From contig NZ_BMWE01000031.1 of assembly GCF_014651075.1 (NCBI RefSeq), positions 1 through 57,026 of the forward strand: DNA of 57,026 nucleotides, read 5' to 3'. The translations under genes and the position numbers were made by a program. The DNA comes from Streptomyces djakartensis (GTDB lineage Bacteria; Actinomycetota; Actinomycetes; Streptomycetales; Streptomycetaceae). This document shows positions 32,359 through 40,720 of the stretch, one piece after another; the first letter of the stretch is position 1, and every line of letters starts with the position of its first letter. The notes under the pieces are model-generated. The model made no database searches and was not told the DNA's origin. It worked only from the letters and a program-made list of their open reading frames with translations.

Positions 32359-32952
32359 CTAAGCCCTCGCGAGCGCCACGCGGCGGCGGTGCCGGGCGAC
32401 GCGTTCGCGGTTGCCGCAGACCTCGCTGGAGCACCAGCGCCGCCGGCGTCCCCGGGAGGTATCGAGGTACACGATCGGGCAGTTGTCGCCCTCGCACTGG
32501 CGCAGGGCGGCGCGGGCGACGGGGTCGGTGAGCAGATCGACGGCGTCCCGGGCGACCGCCGCCAGCAGGGCGGCGCAGTCGGGCGGGCCGTCCAACCGCC
32601 GTACGAGTTCACCGTCTGCGTCGCGGACGGCGCGCGGGGCGGGAGGCGCGGCACGGGCCAGGTCGTTGAGGCGCGCGAGCGCGAAGTCGTCCGCCCGGGC
32701 GGCGGGTCTCGACCAGCCGCGCACCAACCGGTTCATCAGGCCGCGCAGTTCACGGAAGGCGGCCAGCCAGCCGTCGTCGACGTGGGTCAGCACGGTGCCC
32801 GCCGGAACGAGCCCGGAGCCGGAGATCCAGGCGCGCAGCACGTCCACGGAGCCCAACCGCTCCTCCGGGTGGGTGGTGGAGAGCAGGTCCAGGCAGATCC
32901 GCCCGGCGTCGAACCGCAGTTCGTTGGGGGTCGTGGCCGTACCCAGTGCCAT
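32359..32952 (-). CDS. CGNR zinc-finger (ABATE domain) protein
   Basis: A 197-residue protein with the ABATE domain (FDAGRICLDLLSTTHPEERL) followed by a C-terminal CGNR zinc finger: CEGDNCPIVYLDTSRG, then WCSSEVCGNRERVARHRRR. The four cysteines and the basic tail suit nucleic acid binding, and members are treated as stress-related transcription regulators. The ATG at 32952 opens the standard MALGTA segment; the upstream frame is Arg/Pro-rich. Its target is unknown. It stands alone between the sigU region and nnaR. Confidence 0.9.
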   Translation of the reverse strand: MALGTATTPNELRFDAGRICLDLLSTTHPEERLGSVDVLRAWISGSGLVPAGTVLTHVDDGWLAAFRELRGLMNRLVRGWSRPAARADDFALARLNDLARAAPPAPRAVRDADGELVRRLDGPPDCAALLAAVARDAVDLLTDPVARAALRQCEGDNCPIVYLDTSRGRRRRWCSSEVCGNRERVARHRRRVALARA

Positions 32953-33261
32953 GTGCCTGTCACCGCCTAGAGGTTCCCCTCGGACGGGAGAGTCCGGTGA
33001 GACGCCAGTGAGAGGGCTGGGAAACCGTTCCCTCCAACAGTGCCTGCCCGCCGCGCCGCCGGAAACCCCTCGCACGGGCCGGGCGCGCCGGGGCGCTCGA
33101 ACGGCCGGGGTTTTGGCCATGGTCGGAGCACCCGACGCCGGCCCGGCTCACGCGCACGCCGCCGGCGTGAAGACCCTCCCGTCCGGCTCGCAGGGGCACC
33201 CGGCCGCGGGCCCGGGACCCCACGCCTCGATGGCGGCTTTTCGCTCAACCCGCGGGCGGGT
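32953..33261. other. Intergenic gap before CGNR gene
   Basis: About 309 bp without a supported gene. It should contain the promoter of the CGNR gene. At its right end AACCCG (33248-33253) and CGGGTT (33258-33263) form a short hairpin at the nnaR stop codon, a possible terminator. Nothing else stands out. Confidence 0.4.
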
Positions 33262-34425
33262 TCACGCGTCCGCGTACTTCGTCTCCGCCGAGGGGTCCAG
33301 GGCCAGCCGGTAACCCCGCTTGACCACCGTCTGGATCAGCTTCGGGGTGCCGAGGGCGGTGCGGAGCCGGGCCATGGCCGTTTCCACCGCGTGCTCGTCG
33401 CGGCCGGCCCCGGGCAGGGCGCGCAGCAGCTCCGCACGGGCGACCACCCAGCCGGGGCGGCGGGCGAGGGCGCGCAGCAGGGACATGCCGGCGGGTGGTA
33501 CGGGCTTGAGGTCGCCGTCGACCAGGACGGCGTGGCCGCGGATCTCCACCCGGTGCCCGGCGATCGGCAACGAGCGTGCCCGGTTGGGCAGTTCCTGGCA
33601 GAGGAGCTGGACGAGGGGGCCGAGCCGGAAGCGTTCGGGCTGGACCGTGTCGATGCCATGGGCCTGCAGCGGCAGGGCGGTGACCGGGCCGACGCAGGCC
33701 GGCAGCACGTCATGGCCCAGGGCGGCAAGGACGTCCGGGACGAGTCCGCGCTCCTCGGCCCGGGACAGCAGGGAGGCCGCCGCCGGGGCGCTGGTGAACG
33801 TCAGCGCGTCCAGGCCGCGGGAGACCGTCGCGTCGAGAAGGCGGTCCACCGGGCCGATGTCCTCCGGCGGCATCCAGCGGTACACGGGCACGCCGACGAC
33901 CTCGGCCCCGCCCTCCCGCAAGGCCTCCACGAAGCCGGGCAGCGGCTCACCGTGCAGCTGGACGGCGATCCGCAGTCCGTCGACGCCCTCCTCCAGCAGC
34001 CGGTCGAGCACCTCGGCCATGGACTCCGACGACGGCGACCACTCCTCCGTCAGTCCGGCGGCCCGTACCGCGCCCTTGACCTTGGGCCCGCGCGCCATGA
34101 TCCGTACGCCGCCCAGCCGCGACAGCAGGTCGTCGCCGAGCCCCCAGCCGTCGGCGGCCTCGACCCAGCCACGGAAGCCGATCGCGGTCGTGGCGACCAC
34201 GATGTCCGGCACCTGCCGGATGATCTCCTTCGTCGCGGCCAGCAGCTCACTGTCGTCGGAGAGCGGCACGATCCGCAGGGCAGGTGCGTGCAGGACGGCG
34301 GCTCCGCGTCGCTGCAGCAGCGCCCCGAGCTCATCGGCCCGGCGCGCGGCCGTGACGCCCACGGTGAAGCCGGCCAGTGGCCCGTGGTCCGGCCCCTGGT
34401 CCGGTCGCTGTTCTTTCTGGTACAT
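33262..34425 (-). CDS. nnaR: NnaR-like HemD/OmpR-wing regulator
   Basis: A 387-residue fusion. The N-terminal ~255 residues look like uroporphyrinogen-III synthase (FTVGVTAARRADELGALLQ, VVATTAIGFRGWVEAAD, DALTFTSAPAAASLL). The C-terminal ~100 residues are an OmpR-type winged helix (LPIAGHRVEIRGHAVLVDG, RAELLRAL, VETAMARLRTALGT, TVVKRGYRL). In S. coelicolor NnaR is described as such a protein that works with GlnR in nitrate/nitrite assimilation. It follows narK on the same strand with 194 bp between, including a long hairpin. Whether the enzyme half is active is unclear. The symbol is by recall. Confidence 0.85.
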   Translation of the reverse strand: MYQKEQRPDQGPDHGPLAGFTVGVTAARRADELGALLQRRGAAVLHAPALRIVPLSDDSELLAATKEIIRQVPDIVVATTAIGFRGWVEAADGWGLGDDLLSRLGGVRIMARGPKVKGAVRAAGLTEEWSPSSESMAEVLDRLLEEGVDGLRIAVQLHGEPLPGFVEALREGGAEVVGVPVYRWMPPEDIGPVDRLLDATVSRGLDALTFTSAPAAASLLSRAEERGLVPDVLAALGHDVLPACVGPVTALPLQAHGIDTVQPERFRLGPLVQLLCQELPNRARSLPIAGHRVEIRGHAVLVDGDLKPVPPAGMSLLRALARRPGWVVARAELLRALPGAGRDEHAVETAMARLRTALGTPKLIQTVVKRGYRLALDPSAETKYADA

Positions 34426-34480
34426 GGCTCTCGTCCCGCACTCGAGTCGTCGTACTTCATGGGTACGGCGTACCTACATG

Positions 34481-34521
34481 CCGATCGAGCCTGTCAACGG
34501 CTCGTGACAGGCTCGGATCGG
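34481..34521. promoter_or_regulatory. Long hairpin before nnaR
   Basis: CCGATCGAGCCTGTCA (34481-34496) pairs with TGACAGGCTCGGATCGG (34505-34521), a 16-bp stem with one bulged base and loop ACGGCTCG, 55 bp upstream of the nnaR start. No T-run. It might be an operator, a leader hairpin, or a second terminator for narK. Confidence 0.5.
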
Positions 34522-34588
34522 CTTGATGTCGTCAGTGTTACCGATGCCGCCTTCCGCCGGGGTCGGCGGCTGCGAACTCGGCCGGGGG

Positions 34589-34608
34589 CCCGGGGGGTTG
34601 CCCCCGGG
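34589..34608 (-). terminator. narK terminator hairpin
   Basis: CCCGGGGG (34589-34596) pairs with CCCCCGGG (34601-34608) around a four-base loop, 11 bp beyond the narK stop. It may also be read through into nnaR. Confidence 0.6.
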
Positions 34609-34619
34609 TCAGCTCAGCG

Positions 34620-36005
34620 TCACACCTCCGCGTAGCTGAGCTGCGGCTTCGCCTCCGAGGTGGCCGTGTTCACGGGTACCCGCGGGGCCGTACGGCGAAG
34701 GTATACGGACCAGGTGACGGCGAAGCAGACCGCGTAGAAGGCGAGGAAGGCGACGAAGGCGCCGGTGCCGGAACCGTAGGAGAGGAAGGACTGGCGGAAG
34801 GCGAGGTTGATGCCGACACCGCCGAGCGCGCCGACCGCGCCGATGAGTCCCATGGAGGCGCCGGAGAGCCGGCGCCCGTACGCCGCGGCCTGCTCGCCCT
34901 GCAACCCCTTGGCCAGGGCCTTGTTCTGGAAGATGCCCGGGATCATCTTGAACGTCGAGCCGTTGCCGAGCCCGCTGAGCACGAACAGCACCACGAACGC
35001 CGCCGTGAACAGCGCCAGCGACTTCTCCATGGAGGCACCGATCAGGACCGCCGTCGCGACGCCCATGCCGACGTAGTTCCACAGGCTGATCCGCGCGCCG
35101 CCGTACCGGTCGGCGAGCCAGCCGCCGAGAGGCCGGATCAGCGAGCCGAGCAGCGGACCGATGAAGGTGACGTACGCGGCCTCCAGCGGCGTACGGCCGA
35201 ACTGGTTCTGCAGGACCTGGCCGAAGGCGAAGCTGTAGCCGATGAAGGAGCCGAAGGTGCCGATGTAGAGGAAGGACATGATCCAGGTGTGACCGTCCCG
35301 GGCGGCGTCCTTGGCGGCACCGGTGTCGTTCTTGACGTTCTCGAGGTTGTCCATGAACAGCGCGGCCATCACGGCGGCGACGACGATCAGCGGGATGTAG
35401 ACGCCGAGCAGTACGCGCGGCCCGCCACCAGCTCCGATGATCGCGAGCGCGGCCAGCTGGATCACCGGTACGCCGATGTTGCCGCCGCCCGCGTTCAGGC
35501 CGAGGGCCCAGCCCTTCTTCCGCAGCGGGAAGAACGCGTTGATGTTGGTCATCGAGGAGGCGAAGTTGCCGCCGCCGACGCCGGCCAGCAGGCCCACCAG
35601 CAGGAAGGTGGAGAAGGAGGTGCCCGGCTCCATCACGGCGAACGCGGCGACGGTGGGGATCAGCAGCATGCCGGCGGAGATGATCGTCCAGTTCCGGCCG
35701 CCGAAGATCGCCACGGCGAAGGTGTAGGGGACGCGGACGACGGCGCCGACGAGCGTGACCATCGAGGTCAGCATGAACTTGTCGGCCGGGGTCAGTCCGT
35801 ACTCCGGGCCCATGAAGAGCACCAGCACCGACCACAGGGTCCAGATCGAGAATCCGATGTGCTCGGACAGGACGGAGAAGTAGAGGTTCCGGCGGGCGAC
35901 CTTCTCTCCGGTCTCCTTCCAGAAGGTCTCGTTCTCAGGATCCCAGTGCTGGATCCAGCGTCCGCCCTTGCTCGGGGGTGCGGGTGCCGTGCCAGGGCCT
36001 GTCAT
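34620..36005 (-). CDS. narK: NarK-type nitrate/nitrite transporter
   Basis: A 461-residue MFS transporter of the nitrate/nitrite porter family with about 12 membrane segments. Its marks are the two Gly-rich signature stretches: GVGGGNFASSMTNINAFFPL and GLNAGGGNIGVP. It imports nitrate or exports nitrite; direction cannot be read. The N-terminal 40 residues are hydrophilic (WDPENETFWKETGEKVARR), as in related actinobacterial proteins. ATG start. Control by GlnR and NnaR is expected; three GTCAC motifs on the minus strand at 36098-36094, 36083-36079 and 36049-36045 resemble GlnR half-sites, but no full box with GAAAC spacing is seen. Confidence 0.93.
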   Translation of the reverse strand: MTGPGTAPAPPSKGGRWIQHWDPENETFWKETGEKVARRNLYFSVLSEHIGFSIWTLWSVLVLFMGPEYGLTPADKFMLTSMVTLVGAVVRVPYTFAVAIFGGRNWTIISAGMLLIPTVAAFAVMEPGTSFSTFLLVGLLAGVGGGNFASSMTNINAFFPLRKKGWALGLNAGGGNIGVPVIQLAALAIIGAGGGPRVLLGVYIPLIVVAAVMAALFMDNLENVKNDTGAAKDAARDGHTWIMSFLYIGTFGSFIGYSFAFGQVLQNQFGRTPLEAAYVTFIGPLLGSLIRPLGGWLADRYGGARISLWNYVGMGVATAVLIGASMEKSLALFTAAFVVLFVLSGLGNGSTFKMIPGIFQNKALAKGLQGEQAAAYGRRLSGASMGLIGAVGALGGVGINLAFRQSFLSYGSGTGAFVAFLAFYAVCFAVTWSVYLRRTAPRVPVNTATSEAKPQLSYAEV

Positions 36006-36103
36006 GACGCCTCCACTGTGCTCCGGGGCCGGGTCGTACTTCGAGTGACTGACCCGAAGGTAGGGAGGGCGCGTTTCGTGACTGTGCCAGCGAGTGACCG
36101 CGA

Positions 36104-36149
36104 GGGAACTTTGCTCTCACCCCGCGCCGGGGCGGGGTGAGAGGTTCCC
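36104..36149. promoter_or_regulatory. Extended dyad between narK and propeller gene
   Basis: CTCTCACCCCG (36114-36124) pairs with CGGGGTGAGAG (36133-36143); outside it GGGAAC (36104-36109) pairs with GTTCCC (36144-36149), leaving a one-sided TTTG bulge. The dyad lies 99 bp from the narK start in the 452-bp divergent region (36006-36457). It could be an operator or a hairpin. The rest of the gap has no gene. Confidence 0.45.
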
Positions 36150-36457
36150 CGCCCTCCGACTGCTCCGTCCGGGTGATTCGACCCGTGGACTCTTGTCACC
36201 CGATTGGCCCTGTGGGTCACTGAGAGTGTGAACCGGCGGGCTGCCCATCCCCGCGTCGGGGGACGCCGAGACAGGTGGCTGTCGCCGGTTTCTCTTCGCC
36301 CGAGGAGATCCGGGACGCTGCCCGTGCGTCCACCCGCGCTCGCGACCCGCGTCGTCGCCCCGCGGCCCCGGCAGCGTTGACCGCGTGACGCCTGCTGTCC
36401 GTGTGTGATCCGTGGCAGGTGACCGACTGGTTCGTCCCGAGGAACAGGGAGCTGTCC

Positions 36458-39400
36458 ATGTCCGTCGATGTGCTTCCGTCCGCACGTGCCCTGGCCCTCA
36501 CGGCCGAAGCCGACCCGATCGCCACGATCCCGGTGGGTGACGCCCCCACCGGAATCGCCGTCGGCCGCGTCGGCCGGGTGGGGTACGTGACGAACTTCGG
36601 CTCGGGCACGGTCACCGCCCTGGACATCGTGACCCTGACCGCCACCGCCACCGTCACCGTGGGTGCCGGGCCCTTGGGCGTGGCCGTCGACCCCACCGGG
36701 ACGGAGGCGTATGTGGGCAACTCCGGTTCCGGAACGGTCAGCGTGATCAGCACCGCGACGAACACGGTCGCGGCGACCATCGAGGGCATCCCGGGACCGG
36801 CGGGCATCGCGTTCTCCCCCGACGGGACGCGCGCCTACGTGGTCAGCCAGGACACCGACAGCCTCTTCGTGCTGAACACCGCCACCCGTGCGGTCCTGAC
36901 GAGCGTGACGGTGGGCAGTGCGCCGTACGGGGTCGCCGTCGCCCCGGACGCCCCGTACGCGTTCGTCAGCGACTTCGGCGGCGGCACGGTCACCGTCATC
37001 GACACCGGCACCCCCGCGGCCGTCGCCACGATCGGCGGCTTCGTCCAGCCGCGCGGCCTGGCCGTCGCCCCGGACGGCCAGCGGCTGTACGTCGCCGATC
37101 AAGGAGGGGGCACGGTCGGTGTGGTGGACACCACCACGTACACCGTCGCCACGGTGATCGGCGGCTTCACCACCCCCGACGCGCTGGCCATGGGCCCCCG
37201 CGGTGTCCTGGGCTACGTCAGTGACAGCGGCTCCGGTTCGGTCACCGCCGTCAACCTGGCCACCAACTCGCGTGCCGCCACCGTCACCGGCCTGAGCGCG
37301 CCGAGCGGGCTCGCCGTCACCCGCAACAGCCGCCACCTCTACGTCGCAGGCACCGGCTCCGACACGGTCAGCGTCCTGAACATTCCGGTGCCCGTCTCCC
37401 CCGACCAGGGACCCAACGGCGGCGGGACCCCGGTCATCCTCTCCGGGCGAGGCTTCCTCGGCGCCACCCAGGTGCGGTTCGCGGGCCGCCCGGCACTCTC
37501 CTTCTCGGTGGTGGACGACACCACGATCACCGCCGTCACCCCCGCGGGCACCGGCGCGAGCCCGGTCACCGTCACCGTCGCCGGCGTCGCCCACACGATC
37601 GGCACCTTCTTCTACCTGGACCCTCCGCGGATCCGGTCCATCTCGCCCGTCTCCGGCCCGACGGCCGGAGGCAACACCCTCACCATCACCGGCATCGGCC
37701 TGTACACCACGCAGGAGGTGCGTCTCGGCACCACGAGCGTGTATCCGACCGTCGTCTCCGACGCCCGGCTCACCCTCACCGTGCCACCCGCTCCCCTCGC
37801 TCCCCCCGGGACCGTCGCCAAGGTCCCGGTGGTGGTGACCACGCTCGGCGGCGTCGCCGATGGCCCCGCCTACACCCATCTCGACCCGCCCACGACCACC
37901 ACACTGGACTCGTCGGCCCAGCAGCCCGTCATCGGCGAGCAGGTCACCTTCACCGCTGCCGTCGCCCCGGTCACCCCCAGTGCGGGTACCCCCACCGGCA
38001 CGGTCTGGTTCGACTTCGGCGACGGCTCCGTGCCCGTCACCGCCGTGGTCCTGGACGGGCTGGCGACAGCGACGCACGCCTACACGAGCACCGGCGGCAG
38101 TCCGTACACGGTCACCGCCTCCTTCAGCGGGGACAGCCACTTCGCACCCTCGTCCGACTCCGCGGAGCAGGCGGTGGCGCCGGCCCCGACATCGACGACC
38201 GTCCTGTCCTCCCCGGAGCCCTCGCCCACCGGGGACCCGGTGTCCGTCACGACGCGGGTGATCGTGGCGGCTCCCGGCGCCGGGCGTCCCTCGGGGACGG
38301 TGACCATCGACTTCGGCGACGGCACACCGGCCGTGCAGCAGACACTGGTGGACGGCGTGGCCGCGGTCGCCCACTCCTACCCCGCTGTGGAAGCCACCTA
38401 CACGATCACCGCTCACTACAGCGGAGACACCGACTACGCCTCGTCCACGGACGTCCACACCCATCGGGTGCTGTCCGACGTCCTGGCCACCACCACGACC
38501 GTGACCTCCGCACCGGACCCGTCGACGGCGTGGCAGTCGGTGACCTTCACGGCCACCGTCACCACCACCGACCCTGAAGCGGGCGACCCCACCGGCACCG
38601 TCACCTTCGACTTCGGCGACGGCACCCCGCAGGTCCCGGTGGCTCTGGCGGGCGGGACCGCCGCCGTCAGTCACACCTACACCTCCGGTGCCGGCAGCCC
38701 GTACCCGGTCCTCGCCACCTACACCACCGACGACGAAGCGTTCAGCTCCTCCGTCGGGCACGACGCCCAGACGGTGAACCCGGCGCCCACGTCGACCTCG
38801 GTCGGCTCCTCGCCCGAGCCCTCCGTGGCGCCGCCGCCTACAGCGGCAGCAACGCCTTCACCGGCTCCACCGGAACCGACACCCACACCGTCAACCAAGC
38901 GGCCACCACCACCAGCGTCACCTCCAACCCCGACCCGTCGGTGGTCGGCCAGCCGGTGACCTTCACCGCCGCCGTCACCCCCCTCGCCCCCGGAGCCGGC
39001 ACCCCCACCGGCACCGTCGCCTTCGGCTTCGGTGACGGCACCGGCCTCGTCGTCGCGACCCTGACCGGCGGGACCGCCACCGTCACCCGCCCCTACACCA
39101 CCCGGTCCAGCGGTCAGTACGCGGTCACCGCCACCTATATCGGCAGCAACGCCTTCACCGGCTCGAGCGGCACCGACCCGCACGCCGTCGACCGGGCCCT
39201 GACGACCACCACCGTGGTCTCCTCCCCGGACCCGACGCGCCCGGGACAGTCCGTGACCCTCACGGCGACGGTGGCCTCCGTGGCGCCGGGCGCGGGCACC
39301 CCCACGGGCACCGTCACCTTCACCGTCGGCAATCGCACCCCGTTCAGCGCCGCGCTGGTCAACGGCAGCGTCACCGCGAGTCTCCCGTTCCTGAGCGTGG

Positions 39401-39486
39401 GCACGCACCCCGTGATCGCCGCGTACACAGGCAGCGCGGACCACACCGCCTCCAGCGGCACGGACACACACACCGTCGCGCCCTGA
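36458..39486 (+). pseudogene. YVTN-propeller/IPT/Ig-repeat protein, frameshifted
   Basis: A modular repeat protein. A seven-bladed YVTN beta-propeller (blade marks such as YVTNFGSGTVTALD and YVADQGGGTVGVVD) is followed by two IPT/TIG domains and a run of Ig-like repeats with FDFGDGTP cores. The first frame ends at 38959. Near 38825-38838 it changes: PEPSV is followed in the neighbouring frame by AYSGSNAFTGST, and that frame runs to 39486 with two more intact Ig repeats. About 60 residues of one repeat are missing at the junction, so this is either a deletion between repeats or a collapsed assembly. ATG with AGGGAG upstream. No signal peptide is visible, which is odd for such a protein. Confidence 0.72.
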
Positions 39487-39511
39487 CCCGAGTGCTTCCG
39501 GACGACAAGGC

Positions 39512-40720
39512 TCAGTCGGGCTGCGCCCGCCGCCGGCCGCCGCGTGTCCTGACCCGAGGCGCACCCGTCGGCCACAGGCGGGGCCGCTGCCTCGCCGCCA
39601 GGTCCTCCACCCAGCCGAACGCCAGAACGCAGCAGCCGATCAGCACCCACACCACGGCCAGCACCGGCCAGACGCTCTCCAGCAGCCCGGGCACGTTCTG
39701 CTCCAGCGCCTCGAAGCCCCACAGCCGGTCCCACAGGGTCGCGGCGACCAGGATGCAGATGTTGTGCCAGAGGTAGATCGTCACGGCCCGGGAGTTGAGC
39801 AGGGTGATCGCCCCGGACCAGCGGCGCAGCCGGTGCGGCCACTCGGTCCAGGACGGGCTGACGTGCAGCAGCAGCACCACCGTGCCGAAGGACCACAGGG
39901 CCTGCGCCAAGGGCATGCTGTCGAGGTCGTTGCCGGGGCCGAAGCCGTGGTGCAGGGCGTACCAGAGGCCGGCCAGGGCGATGACGGGCGCCACGGACGG
40001 GACGACGTAACGGGGCAGCCGCCGCAGGATGCCCTCCTGGTGGGCCATGCCGAGGATCCAGCAGGCGCCGAAGGTGGAGAAGTCCGTGAGCGCCGAGGGG
40101 ATCCGCTCGCCGGGCAGGTCGATCCAGCCCTGCTCGAAGGCGACCGCCAGGGCGACCGGCGCGAGAATCGTGCCCACCGGCAGGGCCCGCAAAGCCTTCA
40201 GCAGCACCGGGGACAGCAGGACGTACCAGAGGTAGGCGCGGATGTACCACAGCGGGCCCGCGAAGTCCGCCGCCCAGTTCTCCCCGACGAAGCCGTGCAG
40301 GCCGGGCAGCCCCTCGCCGTACGGAGGGTCGCTGAGCGGGACGATCCAGAAGGTGAGGTGGAGCCACCACCAGCCGGGGTGCCCGTCGGCGTCCGGCCCC
40401 CAGCCCTGGAGGACCATGCCGGTGACGCCGACGACACCGAGCAGCCACAGCGGAGGCAGCAGGCGGCGCATCCGGCCCCGGATCACCTGCACGGCAGGCC
40501 GCCTCAGCGAGCGGGCCATGAGGTTGCCGGCGAGGGCGAACATCACGCCCATGGAGGGGAACAGCAGCGGCAGCCAGGCCCAGCCCGTCAGGTGGTACAG
40601 CACGACCCGGAACAGCGCGAGGGCGCGCAGCAGGTCGAAGTACCGGTCGCGGGCGGGTTCGGTGCCGGCGGCCCGCTCGTCCTTCGGGGCCTCGGTCACG
40701 GTCGTCTGTTGCATGGTCAC
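39512..40720 (-). CDS. Acyltransferase-3 family membrane protein
   Basis: About 402 residues, an acyltransferase_3 (OafA-like) membrane enzyme with ~10 segments. It opens RYFDLLRALALFRVVLYHLTGWAW, with the family's Arg and His in the first helix (RALALFRVVLYH). It probably acetylates or succinylates an outer polysaccharide. The GTG at 40720 overlaps the stop of the MatB-like gene (GTGA) and has GGGAGGG ~8 bases before; an ATG two codons on is possible. It is in one operon with the polysaccharide synthesis gene. Acts in the membrane. Confidence 0.88.
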   Translation of the reverse strand: MTMQQTTVTEAPKDERAAGTEPARDRYFDLLRALALFRVVLYHLTGWAWLPLLFPSMGVMFALAGNLMARSLRRPAVQVIRGRMRRLLPPLWLLGVVGVTGMVLQGWGPDADGHPGWWWLHLTFWIVPLSDPPYGEGLPGLHGFVGENWAADFAGPLWYIRAYLWYVLLSPVLLKALRALPVGTILAPVALAVAFEQGWIDLPGERIPSALTDFSTFGACWILGMAHQEGILRRLPRYVVPSVAPVIALAGLWYALHHGFGPGNDLDSMPLAQALWSFGTVVLLLHVSPSWTEWPHRLRRWSGAITLLNSRAVTIYLWHNICILVAATLWDRLWGFEALEQNVPGLLESVWPVLAVVWVLIGCCVLAFGWVEDLAARQRPRLWPTGAPRVRTRGGRRRAQPD

